This document shows, one piece after another, positions 46,897 to 54,892 of a stretch of 64,000 nucleotides of DNA (position 1 is the first letter of the stretch; every line of letters begins with the position of its first letter). The stretch spans positions 1-64,000 of the forward strand of contig JANQOK010000007.1 in the NCBI GenBank assembly GCA_028289645.1, given 5' to 3'. Both the position numbers and the translations under genes were made by a program. This DNA comes from Anderseniella sp. Its GTDB lineage: Bacteria > Pseudomonadota > Alphaproteobacteria > Rhizobiales > Aestuariivirgaceae. The notes under the pieces were generated by a model. That model made no database searches and had not been told where the DNA came from. It saw nothing but the letters and a program-made list of their open reading frames with translations.

Positions 46897-47829
46897 CTAG
46901 AAGTTGACCCGGTCACCGCCCTTCAGGGCGAGGCGCTCACGGGCCTGCGCCGGTGTTGCGACGGACAGCCCGAGGTTTTCGATGATGGTGCGAATTTTGC
47001 GCACCTGATCGGCGTTGGACCTGGCCAGTTCGCCCTTGCCGATGTAGAGGCTGTCTTCCAGACCCACCCGCAGGTTGCCGCCGAGCATGGCCGACTGGGT
47101 GGCAAACGGCATCTGATGGCGCCCGGCGGCAAGAACAGACCACTCGTAGTTTTCCGCACCGAACAGTTTGTCGGCGATGGTGTGCATATGCATGAGGTTG
47201 TCGAGGTCGGCACCAACACCGCCAAGGATACCGAATACCATCTGGATGAAGAAAGGCGGTTGGATCATGCCCTGATCGACAAACCAGGCCAGGTTGTAGA
47301 GATGGCCGAGATCATAGCATTCAAATTCAAAGCGCGTGCCGTGCCCATCGCCGAGCTGCTTCAGCGCATGTTCGATGGTCTGGAATGTGTTGGGAAATAT
47401 GAAATCCCGGGTCATCTCCAGGAACGGTTTTTCCCAGTCATGTTTCCAGTCATCGTATTTGTCTGCCATGGGAAAGATGCCGAAATTCAATGACCCCATA
47501 TTCAGGGACGCCATTTCTGGACTGGCGGTGGTTGCCGCCAACAGGCGTTCATCAATGGTCATGCCGAGACCGCCGCCGGTGGACACGTTCACCACCGCAT
47601 CGGTTGCTTGCTTGATGACCGGCAGAAACTGCATGAACGTCTCAGGCCGCGGGTCGGGCTTGCCGGTTTCCGGATCGCGGGCATGCAGGTGAATGATCGA
47701 TGCCCCGGCTTCGGCCGCCTCAATCGAGGCGCTTGCAATGTCTGCCGGCGTGACCGGCAGGTGCGGCGACATTGTCGGGGTGTGTATGCCTCCCGTCGGG
47801 GCGCAGGTGATGATGACCGGTTTCGACAT
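46897..47829 (-). CDS. BKACE (DUF849) beta-keto acid cleavage enzyme, probable dehydrocarnitine cleavage
   Basis: BKACE enzymes cleave a beta-keto acid with acetyl-CoA to give acetoacetate and a new acyl-CoA. The 310-residue TIM-barrel protein starts KPVIITCAPTGGIHTP and shows the zinc histidines in SIIHLHARDPETGKPDPR, NVSTGGGLGMT, the Glu in TRFEFECYDLGHLYNLAW and GRHQMPFATQSAMLGGNLRVGLED. Together with the carnitine-dehydrogenase-like gene this suggests conversion of 3-dehydrocarnitine to betainyl-CoA. Another beta-keto acid is possible because the family is broad. It is separated by 11 bases from the ALDH gene and by 9 from SDR2. Confidence 0.88.
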   Translation of the reverse strand: MSKPVIITCAPTGGIHTPTMSPHLPVTPADIASASIEAAEAGASIIHLHARDPETGKPDPRPETFMQFLPVIKQATDAVVNVSTGGGLGMTIDERLLAATTASPEMASLNMGSLNFGIFPMADKYDDWKHDWEKPFLEMTRDFIFPNTFQTIEHALKQLGDGHGTRFEFECYDLGHLYNLAWFVDQGMIQPPFFIQMVFGILGGVGADLDNLMHMHTIADKLFGAENYEWSVLAAGRHQMPFATQSAMLGGNLRVGLEDSLYIGKGELARSNADQVRKIRTIIENLGLSVATPAQARERLALKGGDRVNF

Positions 47830-47838
47830 GGGTTCCGC

Positions 47839-48600
47839 CTAAAGTTTCATCTGCTGGACCTGGGCGGACAGCCCGCCATCAATGACCCAGAGCTGGCCGC
47901 TGGCATAGCGGGCTTCGTCGCCGGCCAGCCAGTTGACCAGGTTGGCAATATCTTCAGGCTGGCCATAGGTGCGCATCGGGTGCACATCGCGGACGGCCTG
48001 TTGCAGTGTCTCGATGTTTCCCCCGCCGCCGCCTGACCCGTCTCCTGCAAAGAAACTCTGCAGCATTGGCGTGTCGACATAGCCGGGACAGACGGCGTTG
48101 ACCCGGATGCCCTCCGGTCCATGGTCACAGGCCATGGCCCGGGTCAGTGCATGCACGGCACCCTTGGTGGCGCAATAGGCTGCAAGACCGGGATCGGCGA
48201 TATAGCCGTCATAGGAGCCGAAATTGATCACACTGGCCGCGCCGGACTTGCGCAACAGCGGCAGCGCATATTTGGAGGTCAGAAACATGCCGGTGACGTT
48301 GATGGCGAAAATCCGGTTCCACTGCTCAAGCGTCGTGTTTTCAATCGTCTCTTCAATCTCGATGCCCGCCGCATTGACCAGAATGTCGAGCTTGCCCCAG
48401 TCCGTTGCCAAGTCCTCAAATGTTTCGATGATCTGTGCTTCATTGGTCACATCAAACGGACGGAACGTTCCCGCGCCTGCATTGTCGGCAAGATCAGCCG
48501 CGATCACCCGGGCCCCCTCTTTCTCGAAGCGGGCGCAGATTGCCGACCCGATACCGCCTGTGCCGCCGGTCACCAGGGCGGTCTTGCCTTGCAGCGTCAT
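47839..48600 (-). CDS. Short-chain dehydrogenase/reductase (second of the operon)
   Basis: The 253-residue SDR begins at ATG 48600, overlapping the Rieske gene stop by ATGA. The cofactor loop is LVTGGTGGIGSAICARFEKEG with IAADLADNAG (Asp after strand 2, favouring NAD). The catalytic residues are in INFGSYDGYIADPGLAAYCATKGA (Ser, Tyr, Lys). The C-terminal part carries a glycine-rich insert (GDGSGGGGGN) not seen in the other SDR. It likely oxidises a hydroxylated intermediate of the same pathway. Confidence 0.85.
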   Translation of the reverse strand: MTLQGKTALVTGGTGGIGSAICARFEKEGARVIAADLADNAGAGTFRPFDVTNEAQIIETFEDLATDWGKLDILVNAAGIEIEETIENTTLEQWNRIFAINVTGMFLTSKYALPLLRKSGAASVINFGSYDGYIADPGLAAYCATKGAVHALTRAMACDHGPEGIRVNAVCPGYVDTPMLQSFFAGDGSGGGGGNIETLQQAVRDVHPMRTYGQPEDIANLVNWLAGDEARYASGQLWVIDGGLSAQVQQMKL

Positions 48601-49739
48601 GGCGTCACACACGCCTTGTAGGCGTCCAGAACCAGACCGTGAAAATGGTGCACCGCGTGTTCGGACTTGCCGGACCCATCAGGGTCGTGGACGATCCGTC
48701 CTTGCTGAAAGGCGGGTGTGTTCATGCCCTTCTGCACGCTTTCGACCAGAGCGATGTCCTCCACCTGCAGCACCTCGTCGAGATAGCGGATGGCATCGAG
48801 TTCCATCTGATCCGGCTCCGGTGTCTCCAGATAGAAGTCGTAGGTCTCCAGCGTCCTGTCCGGCCCGACGGGGATGACATTGAGCACGATCATCGACGAC
48901 CGGCCGGGATAGCGCATCAGGCACGTGGTCGGCCACAGCCACCAGACTGCGTGGGTGCGCACTGTCGCGTTGGACACATCATAGGCGCTGTTGGGGCTGT
49001 TGCCGGCCTCTGCCATATGGCTGGAATAGATGCCGTGGGTGGTCACCTTGTAGGTGTCCATGTCCACCAGGTCGCAAAAGTCCTTGTGGGCAGTGGGGCA
49101 GTGGTAGCACTCCAGGAAATTGTCGACGATGTTCTTCCAGTTTGAGCGGATTTCATAAGTCAGCCGATGGCCGAACGTCAGTTGATCCACGTCGGGAGCC
49201 CAGAAGCGGATTTCGGTTTCCAGATCGCCTGACTGGGAGCTCAACAAAGCGGCGTCGGGATCCAGATTGACAAACACGAAACCACAAAATTCCTCCACCT
49301 GCACCTGGTCCAGGCAGATGTCTTCGGTGCTGAAACCGGCAAGGTTTTCAGTGTGCGGTGCGCGCGCCAGTTGCCCGTCCAGCCGGTACACCCAAGCATG
49401 ATAGGGGCACATGATGCGGTTGGTCTTGCCCTCTCCGGACAACAGCTCGTGGGCGCGATGCTTGCAGACATTGTAGAACGCCCGCAGCTGTCCTGCGTTG
49501 TCGCGTGTCAGGGCAATCGGCGTTCCGGCAATTTCGGTGGTGAAGTACGAGCCCGGTTCCTTCAGCTTTTCAACATGACAGACCCATTGCCAGCTGCGGG
49601 TCAGGATGGCCTGCTGGTCAAGCCGGAACCATTCGGCGCGCGTATAGGCTTCGGCGTTGAGCGACAGCGAACGGGCCGGGTCCTGATGAAAGCCGCGCGA
49701 CAGCTGCTGATAGTCGTCCTTCGCCAGGATTGACGGCAT
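48597..49739 (-). CDS. Rieske non-haem iron oxygenase alpha subunit, quaternary-ammonium type (CntA/GbcA-like)
   Basis: The 380-residue oxygenase has the Rieske [2Fe-2S] site CKHRAHEL (about residues 92-99) and CPYHAW (about 112-117). The mononuclear iron site lies in NWKNIVDNFLECYHCPTAHKDF. The residue bridging the two centres is Glu (ECYHC) instead of the Asp usual in aromatic-ring dioxygenases; Glu there is typical of the carnitine, glycine betaine and stachydrine oxygenases. The expected chemistry is O2-dependent N-demethylation or C-N cleavage. No reductase partner is encoded in the window. Its start overlaps the betC stop. Confidence 0.85.
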   Translation of the reverse strand: MPSILAKDDYQQLSRGFHQDPARSLSLNAEAYTRAEWFRLDQQAILTRSWQWVCHVEKLKEPGSYFTTEIAGTPIALTRDNAGQLRAFYNVCKHRAHELLSGEGKTNRIMCPYHAWVYRLDGQLARAPHTENLAGFSTEDICLDQVQVEEFCGFVFVNLDPDAALLSSQSGDLETEIRFWAPDVDQLTFGHRLTYEIRSNWKNIVDNFLECYHCPTAHKDFCDLVDMDTYKVTTHGIYSSHMAEAGNSPNSAYDVSNATVRTHAVWWLWPTTCLMRYPGRSSMIVLNVIPVGPDRTLETYDFYLETPEPDQMELDAIRYLDEVLQVEDIALVESVQKGMNTPAFQQGRIVHDPDGSGKSEHAVHHFHGLVLDAYKACVTP

Positions 49740-51280
49740 CACGAATCCTCCTGTTTGCCCAGCGGCGGGAACCGGTAACGCTCTGCGGCTACCGTCCAGT
49801 CCATGTGGTTGCGCACATATTGCCGGCTGGCATCCGATGGCGGGTTGTAGTCCCAGCTTTCGCCGGGCCCGGCCTGCATGGCTGCATGCAGGGCCCTGCG
49901 CGACTTCTGGGTTGCCATTACATCAGCGCGCAGCCGGTCGCTGTCCCAGCGCTCCGCCACCTCCTGGGCGAAGCTCTGAACCGCATTGTGATGGCGCGGA
50001 TCAGCCGCGAGGTTGTTTTGTTCGCCCGGGTCTTCAGCCAAATCAAAGAGTTGCGGCGGGTCCGGGTCGCAGTGAATGTATTTCAAGGTGCCGCGGCGGA
50101 TCATGTAGACCGGCCACGGGGTCATCTCGGCGCAATACTCCCCTATGGCTTCATCGATCGGGTCCTGTTCGCCGCGGGCCAGCGGCATCAGGCTGCGGCC
50201 GTCGATGGGTTCGCCAAAAATGGCGTCATCGCCACCGGCGATCTCGATCAGGGTCGGCATCAGATCGACCAGTGAGCAGGCATTGCCGGCAATGCCGGTG
50301 GCGACGCCGGGTCCGGCCATGACCAGCGGCACCCGTGCAGAATGCTCAAAGAAGTTCATCTTGTACCACAGGCCGCGCTCGCCGAGCATGTCGCCATGGT
50401 CGGCGGTGACGATGATGATCGTGTCGTTGCGTTCGCCGATCTCCTCGAGAGTCCGGACCAGTTCGCCGATCTTGCTGTCAAAATAGCTGACATTGGCGAA
50501 ATAGGCGCGCCGAGCCCGGCGGACTTCCTTCTCGCTCAAGGGTGTGTAACTGGCCTCAATGCCGTCCATCAAACGGCGGGAAAACGGGTCCTGTTCCTCC
50601 AGGGCGGGCACGAAACCTGGCAACTCGATATCTTCATCGCGATACAGGTTCCACCACTCGGGCCGCGCCACGTAGGGATCATGGGGATGTATGAAACTGG
50701 CCACCATCGCAAACGGTGCGCTGTTCCCGCTCGCCTTGTCGCGAGCATAGTCGAACAGCCAGCGCCGTGCGGCAAACCCGACCTCGTCGTCATAGTCGAT
50801 CTGGAAAGTGGCATTGGCGACGCCGCTTTCCTTCACCGTCTGCATGTTGTGATACCATTTGTCGATGCGCTCATCGGGAGCTTCCCAGTCAGGTGTCCAG
50901 GCGAAGTCCGACGGGTAGATGTCGGTTGTCACGCGGTCCTCGAAGCCATGTTTCTGATCGGGGCCGACGAAGTGCATCTTGCCGGACAGACAGGTGCGGT
51001 AGCCAAGTGCTTTCAGGTAATGGGCAAAGGTGGGGACGGTGGCGCGGAACTCCGAGGCATTGTCGTAGGCCGCAATCCGGCTGATCAACTGACCTGACAT
51101 GAAGGAAAACCGCGACGGCGCACACAGCGGAGAATTGCAGTAGGCGGCGTCGAATCGCATGCCGCGGGCAGCGAGTGCATCCAGGTGCGGGGTCTTGACC
51201 ACGTCATGCCCGTAGGCGCCGGTGAAATGCGGCGCCAGCTGATCTGCCATGATGACAATGATATTGGGACGACCAGCCAA
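49739..51280 (-). CDS. betC: Choline-sulfatase-like arylsulfatase
   Basis: BetC hydrolyses choline-O-sulfate to choline and sulfate. The 513-residue alkaline phosphatase-fold sulfatase has metal ligands in NIIVIMADQL, the formylglycine motif CAPSRFSFMSG (Cys-x-Pro-Ser-Arg), SGKMHFVGPDQKHGFEDR, HDPYVARPEWW and TADHGDMLGERGLWYKM, plus the choline-sulfatase C-terminal block (WDYNPPSDASRQYVRNHMD). No signal peptide is seen, so it is cytoplasmic. The start is a TTG with a strong GGAGGAAAA site; the next ATG would remove the first metal ligand. It is the first gene of the seven-gene operon, divergent from the regulator. Confidence 0.88.
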   Translation of the reverse strand: MAGRPNIIVIMADQLAPHFTGAYGHDVVKTPHLDALAARGMRFDAAYCNSPLCAPSRFSFMSGQLISRIAAYDNASEFRATVPTFAHYLKALGYRTCLSGKMHFVGPDQKHGFEDRVTTDIYPSDFAWTPDWEAPDERIDKWYHNMQTVKESGVANATFQIDYDDEVGFAARRWLFDYARDKASGNSAPFAMVASFIHPHDPYVARPEWWNLYRDEDIELPGFVPALEEQDPFSRRLMDGIEASYTPLSEKEVRRARRAYFANVSYFDSKIGELVRTLEEIGERNDTIIIVTADHGDMLGERGLWYKMNFFEHSARVPLVMAGPGVATGIAGNACSLVDLMPTLIEIAGGDDAIFGEPIDGRSLMPLARGEQDPIDEAIGEYCAEMTPWPVYMIRRGTLKYIHCDPDPPQLFDLAEDPGEQNNLAADPRHHNAVQSFAQEVAERWDSDRLRADVMATQKSRRALHAAMQAGPGESWDYNPPSDASRQYVRNHMDWTVAAERYRFPPLGKQEDS

Positions 51281-51309
51281 CAGTATTTTCCTCCGCCTTA
51301 GAGACTAGG

Positions 51310-51343
51310 GTCAAAAATTCGGCGATACTTGACTTTTTTCGCC
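51310..51343. promoter_or_regulatory. Repeat-rich divergent promoter region betC / regulator
   Basis: GTCAA (51310-51314) and TTGAC (51329-51333) form an inverted repeat 14 bases apart. GGCGA (51321-51325) pairs with TCGCC (51339-51343). The gap 51281-51366 must contain both divergent promoters, and these repeats are candidate binding sites for the CdhR-like regulator. Confidence 0.35.
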
Positions 51344-51366
51344 ATCAGGTTTTTGTTTTTCGTCAA

Positions 51367-52386
51367 ATGATTCATAGCAAAGCGCCTCGCAAGGCGCCGT
51401 TCAGAATAGGCCTCCTGGTGCTTGAGGGACATAACTCCCTGGCCATGCACGCTTTTATCGACCCGTTTCGCTGCGCCAATTATCTGCGCAGTTCAAAGCT
51501 TTACGAGTGGGATTTCCTCGGTTGGCAGCATGACCGGGTGGTGGCCAGCAACGGCGTCACAATCGGTAATCTGACGCCAATCCGCGATTTCGGTGGTGAC
51601 CTCGACCTGTTGGTAGTCAACGCCAGCTGGGATGTGGAGACGTTCAATCAACCGGCGCTGTTGAACTGGCTGCGAGGACAGGCCAGCCGCGGTGTTGACC
51701 TGTGCGGCCTCGATACCGGCGCGTTCGTTCTCGGGTTTGCCGGCCTGTTGAAAGGCAAGAGATCTGCTGTGCATTACGAACACATCGCGGCGTTTCGGGA
51801 AACCTTCACAGATATCAATATGGGCGAGGACCTGTATGTAATCGATGCCGGCCGGCTGGCCAGCTGTGGTGGCATCGCGGCGACCGACCTGGCGTTGGAG
51901 ATACTGCGCCAGCACCAGGGAACTGAAATCGCCAATGCGGCCGGGCGATACATATTCCACGAGCGGTTGCGCGCCGGCCATGAAGGACAGCTACCGGCGC
52001 CCAAGGAGCCGATTGGCTACACGGCCCCGGAACGGCTGCGTGAAGCCATCGTGTTGATGGAAAGCAACCTTGAACACCTGTTGGGCATCGGCGAGATTGC
52101 ACAGCGGATCGGTCAGTCACAGCGACAGTTGGAGCGACTGTTCAAAGCGCACACGGGCGTCACACCGGTGCGCTATTATCTCGATGTCCGGCTTGACCGC
52201 GCCCGGGGCCTGGTGACGCAGACGCAGATGGCAATTGTTGATATTGCGGTTGCCTGCGGGTTCAGCAGCGGCTCGCGCTTTTCACGCGCCTACAAACTCC
52301 GCTTCGGACTTGCTCCCAGCCGCGACCGCATCGAAGGCCGGGTTCCGTTCCAGTTCAGGTCGTTTCCAAGCCATGCCGGACTGTGA
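51367..52386 (+). CDS. GlxA/CdhR-type AraC-family transcriptional regulator
   Basis: The 339-residue protein joins an N-terminal class I glutamine amidotransferase-like domain (FRIGLLVLEGHNSLAMHAFIDPFR, then GVDLCGLDTGAFVLGFAGLL) to a C-terminal AraC/XylS DNA-binding domain (IGEIAQRIGQSQRQLERLFKAHTGVTPVRYYLDVRLDRAR, then IAVACGFSSGSRFSRAYKLRFG). GbdR, SouR and CdhR, which activate glycine betaine, sarcosine and carnitine genes in Pseudomonas, share this layout. It diverges from betC, so it probably activates the seven-gene operon in response to its substrate. Confidence 0.88.
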   Translation: MIHSKAPRKAPFRIGLLVLEGHNSLAMHAFIDPFRCANYLRSSKLYEWDFLGWQHDRVVASNGVTIGNLTPIRDFGGDLDLLVVNASWDVETFNQPALLNWLRGQASRGVDLCGLDTGAFVLGFAGLLKGKRSAVHYEHIAAFRETFTDINMGEDLYVIDAGRLASCGGIAATDLALEILRQHQGTEIANAAGRYIFHERLRAGHEGQLPAPKEPIGYTAPERLREAIVLMESNLEHLLGIGEIAQRIGQSQRQLERLFKAHTGVTPVRYYLDVRLDRARGLVTQTQMAIVDIAVACGFSSGSRFSRAYKLRFGLAPSRDRIEGRVPFQFRSFPSHAGL

Positions 52387-52510
52387 GCGGGCGGGCCTGT
52401 TTTCTGAGTGTGCGGATGCCCGACAGATGTGGTGTTGCGACGCTTGCCGGTCGACAATATCATTAGGCGCATTTTCCAGGCCTTATCAGGCAGATTGTCG
52501 GGATGAAGAC

Positions 52511-53431
52511 ATGAAAATTGCAATGATGGCAACCGGTGGTATCGGCGGGTTTCTGGCGGTCAGGCTGGCCAAAAGCGGGCACCAGGTGGCGACCATAGCG
52601 CGCGGAGCGCACCTTGAGGCCATCAGGGACAACGGGCTTGGTCTTGAAGCCTCCGACGGCACCCATTGCATCGAGCCGTGGATTGCCACGGCTGATCCGG
52701 AAGAAGTCGGGGCGGTCGACGCAATCATTTTTGGCGTGAAGGGGGATGCGTTGGAACCGGCTGCAAAGTCCTGTGAGCCGATGGTTGGAGCGGATACCAT
52801 TGTGATCCCGTTTCTCAATGGTGTCGAAGCGGCACAGCGATTGGCCGAGATCCTGCCGGAGAAAAATATCGGCAATGGCGTGGCGCATATCTCGACCACA
52901 ATAGCGGCTCCTGGTCTCATCAGACAGACTGGTGAATTCAATCGGTTTATCTTCGCTGAGCGTGACAGCCGGCCATCAGCGAGAGTTGACCGGCTTCAGC
53001 AGGCAATCAATGAGGCTGGTTCTTCGGCGCCGCAAACAGACGATATCGAACGTGACCTTTGGGCGAAATTCGTTCTGTTCTCAGCCGTCTCCGGTGTCAC
53101 CGCCGCAGCCCGCTGCACCATGGGTGATATCATAGAGAATCAAAGCCTGGCCGACCTGTTCAAAGCCATCATTTCTGAAACGGCGGCTCTCGCAAGAGCC
53201 CGGAATGTTGCACTGCCGGCCTCGATTGAATCCGACATCTGGTCGGCCTCGATGAAGCTGCCCCCCGCCATGCGGGCTTCGACGGCGATTGATCTGGAAA
53301 ACGGCCGTCCGCTGGAGATTGAATGGATTTCAGGTGCTGTGGCGAGGCTTTCCGACGCTGCCGGACTGCAGGCGCCGGTCAACAGCACGGTCTACGCGCT
53401 GCTGAGCCCCTACAGGCACGGCAGGCCTTAG
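52511..53431 (+). CDS. Ketopantoate reductase (PanE/ApbA) family protein
   Basis: The 306-residue protein begins at ATG 52511 with GGATGA upstream and carries an NADP-binding start MKIAMMATGGIGGFLAVRLAKSGHQV; the first Gly of the usual GxGxxG is Ala here. The catalytic lysine region is LWAKFVLFSAVSGVTAAARCTMG, and the C-terminal motif is MRASTAIDLENGRPLEIEWISGAV. It may reduce ketopantoate in pantothenate synthesis or another 2-keto acid; several paralogues are common. It is 125 bases downstream of the regulator. The longer upstream frame runs into that gene and is not coding. Confidence 0.82.
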   Translation: MKIAMMATGGIGGFLAVRLAKSGHQVATIARGAHLEAIRDNGLGLEASDGTHCIEPWIATADPEEVGAVDAIIFGVKGDALEPAAKSCEPMVGADTIVIPFLNGVEAAQRLAEILPEKNIGNGVAHISTTIAAPGLIRQTGEFNRFIFAERDSRPSARVDRLQQAINEAGSSAPQTDDIERDLWAKFVLFSAVSGVTAAARCTMGDIIENQSLADLFKAIISETAALARARNVALPASIESDIWSASMKLPPAMRASTAIDLENGRPLEIEWISGAVARLSDAAGLQAPVNSTVYALLSPYRHGRP

Positions 53432-53554
53432 CTCAGGGACTTGCAAGTTCCTTCAAATGACTCTGAGCAGAACCGAGATGCGCGTGGAACGGACGGCTGT
53501 GATGCTGATCATGCCGACATTGTGTTAATGCTTGCCGGTGTGCAATGTGTGCCG

Positions 53555-54082
53555 ATGGCTGAATTCGTAGTTCCCCATGATCCCGGCTGGAAAACGGCAT
53601 TTGCCGCTGAAGCCGCTTTGATAGGTGCGGCGCTTGGCGAAGAGTATATCCGCCTGCATCACATCGGCAGCACTGCGATACCAAACATCTTGGCAAAGCC
53701 GATCATCGATTTGCTGGGTGTCGTTGCCGATCTTGAAATCCTCGATATGAAATCCGCTGCAATGGAAGGCCTTGGTTACGAGGTTATGGGCGCCTTCGGC
53801 ATTAAGGGCAGGCGTTATTTTCGCAAGATAAATTCGGCGGGGCACCGAACTCACCACCTCCATGTCTTCAGTGAAGGCTCACCACACATCGAACGGCATC
53901 TGGCGTTTCGAGACTACCTGACCGAACAACCCGCCGTGGCTGCGGCGTATTCGGACCTGAAAGCAAACCTCACCAGCCAGGGCCCGCTATCGTGGGACAG
54001 CTACATTGAGGGCAAAGACCCGTTCATAACAGCCACGGAAACCGATGCCTTGATTTGGTACAGGCGCAGACAACCTGATTGA
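53555..54082 (+). CDS. GrpB-family (UPF0157) protein
   Basis: The 175-residue protein matches the GrpB/UPF0157 family, predicted nucleotidyltransferases. It starts MAEFVVPHDPGWKTAFAAEAALI, as family members do, which decides for ATG 53555 over a much longer open frame. Core motifs are RLHHIGSTAIPNILAKPIIDLLGVV and THHLHVFSEGSPHIERHLAFRDYL. Function and substrate are unknown; some family members are fused to dephospho-CoA kinase. It is alone in its orientation context, 123 bases after the panE-like gene. Confidence 0.85.
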   Translation: MAEFVVPHDPGWKTAFAAEAALIGAALGEEYIRLHHIGSTAIPNILAKPIIDLLGVVADLEILDMKSAAMEGLGYEVMGAFGIKGRRYFRKINSAGHRTHHLHVFSEGSPHIERHLAFRDYLTEQPAVAAAYSDLKANLTSQGPLSWDSYIEGKDPFITATETDALIWYRRRQPD

Positions 54083-54177
54083 ACTGGCAAGCATTCTATC
54101 GGGGGATGGATGCGAGAATAAACTTGACCAAAACACTCAGGTATTATTAATTCCATGTACTTTCGGCTTGAGAGGAT

Positions 54178-54792
54178 GTGGTGCAGCTTCTGGTCCGCTC
54201 GCCCGGTCTCCGGCCTTTGATATCAACAGATCTCTTTGTACTTGCCTGCCCTTGGTCCGCGGCCGGCCAGGTTCAGGGTCCGAAGGCATTGCGGAGTCGG
54301 AGAGTAGGTTTGGCAGACAAGCAACCATCGAATTCAAATTCATCAAAAACCGGGGATTGCGACACCCATGCGGTGCTGACCACAGATCTATATGAGCGCG
54401 ATCAGATTCGCGCGCTGTTCATCATGCGATGTTACTTTTTGTCGTTCTCCAAGGCCGGCTGTGACGCATGGCAAACGGGACTTGAAACTGCAGTTGAAGC
54501 GTTCGGGGAGCATGATGGGCCCGGGGTTGCGTGGCAGTGTTTGAAGACGGTTCGAGCGATGCGAAAGTCGAGGAACAGTGTGTTTCAGTTCTGCAATCCG
54601 TTTTGCAAATGCTGCAAGGACCGGATGACCCAGAGCGAAGCCAATATTATGGATTGCATTTGCGCCATCCGTGGCGGCGAGGCAGGCAAGCTGCACCTGT
54701 CCTCCATGATGTTGTGCGAGGGAAACAACGACACGAATTTCCTCGCCTCCATCCGAGACCTTACCAGCGAGCTTGTCCGATTGCAGAAGTGA
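54178..54792 (+). CDS. Cysteine-rich hypothetical protein
   Basis: I do not recognise this protein. From GTG 54178 it would have 204 residues, but the N-terminal 45 look non-coding; a TTG at 54310 is an alternative start. The C-terminal 140 residues look real: a helical segment (ERDQIRALFIMRCYFLSFSKAGCDAWQTGLETAVEAFG), then a cysteine cluster (FQFCNPFCKCCKDRM, CICAIRGGEAGKLHL). The CxxxCxCC arrangement could bind metal. A possible promoter (TTGACC 54124, TTAATT 54147) lies upstream. It converges with the ABC transporter gene. Confidence 0.5.
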   Translation: MVQLLVRSPGLRPLISTDLFVLACPWSAAGQVQGPKALRSRRVGLADKQPSNSNSSKTGDCDTHAVLTTDLYERDQIRALFIMRCYFLSFSKAGCDAWQTGLETAVEAFGEHDGPGVAWQCLKTVRAMRKSRNSVFQFCNPFCKCCKDRMTQSEANIMDCICAIRGGEAGKLHLSSMMLCEGNNDTNFLASIRDLTSELVRLQK

Positions 54793-54892
54793 GACGAGAC
54801 CGGCAGAGATTGCTCCGGCAGTTGCTTGGAGAACTCGCGAGAAATTTGTGCCGCAGCTGCATCAATAACACACACTGTGATGGAAGACGGTT

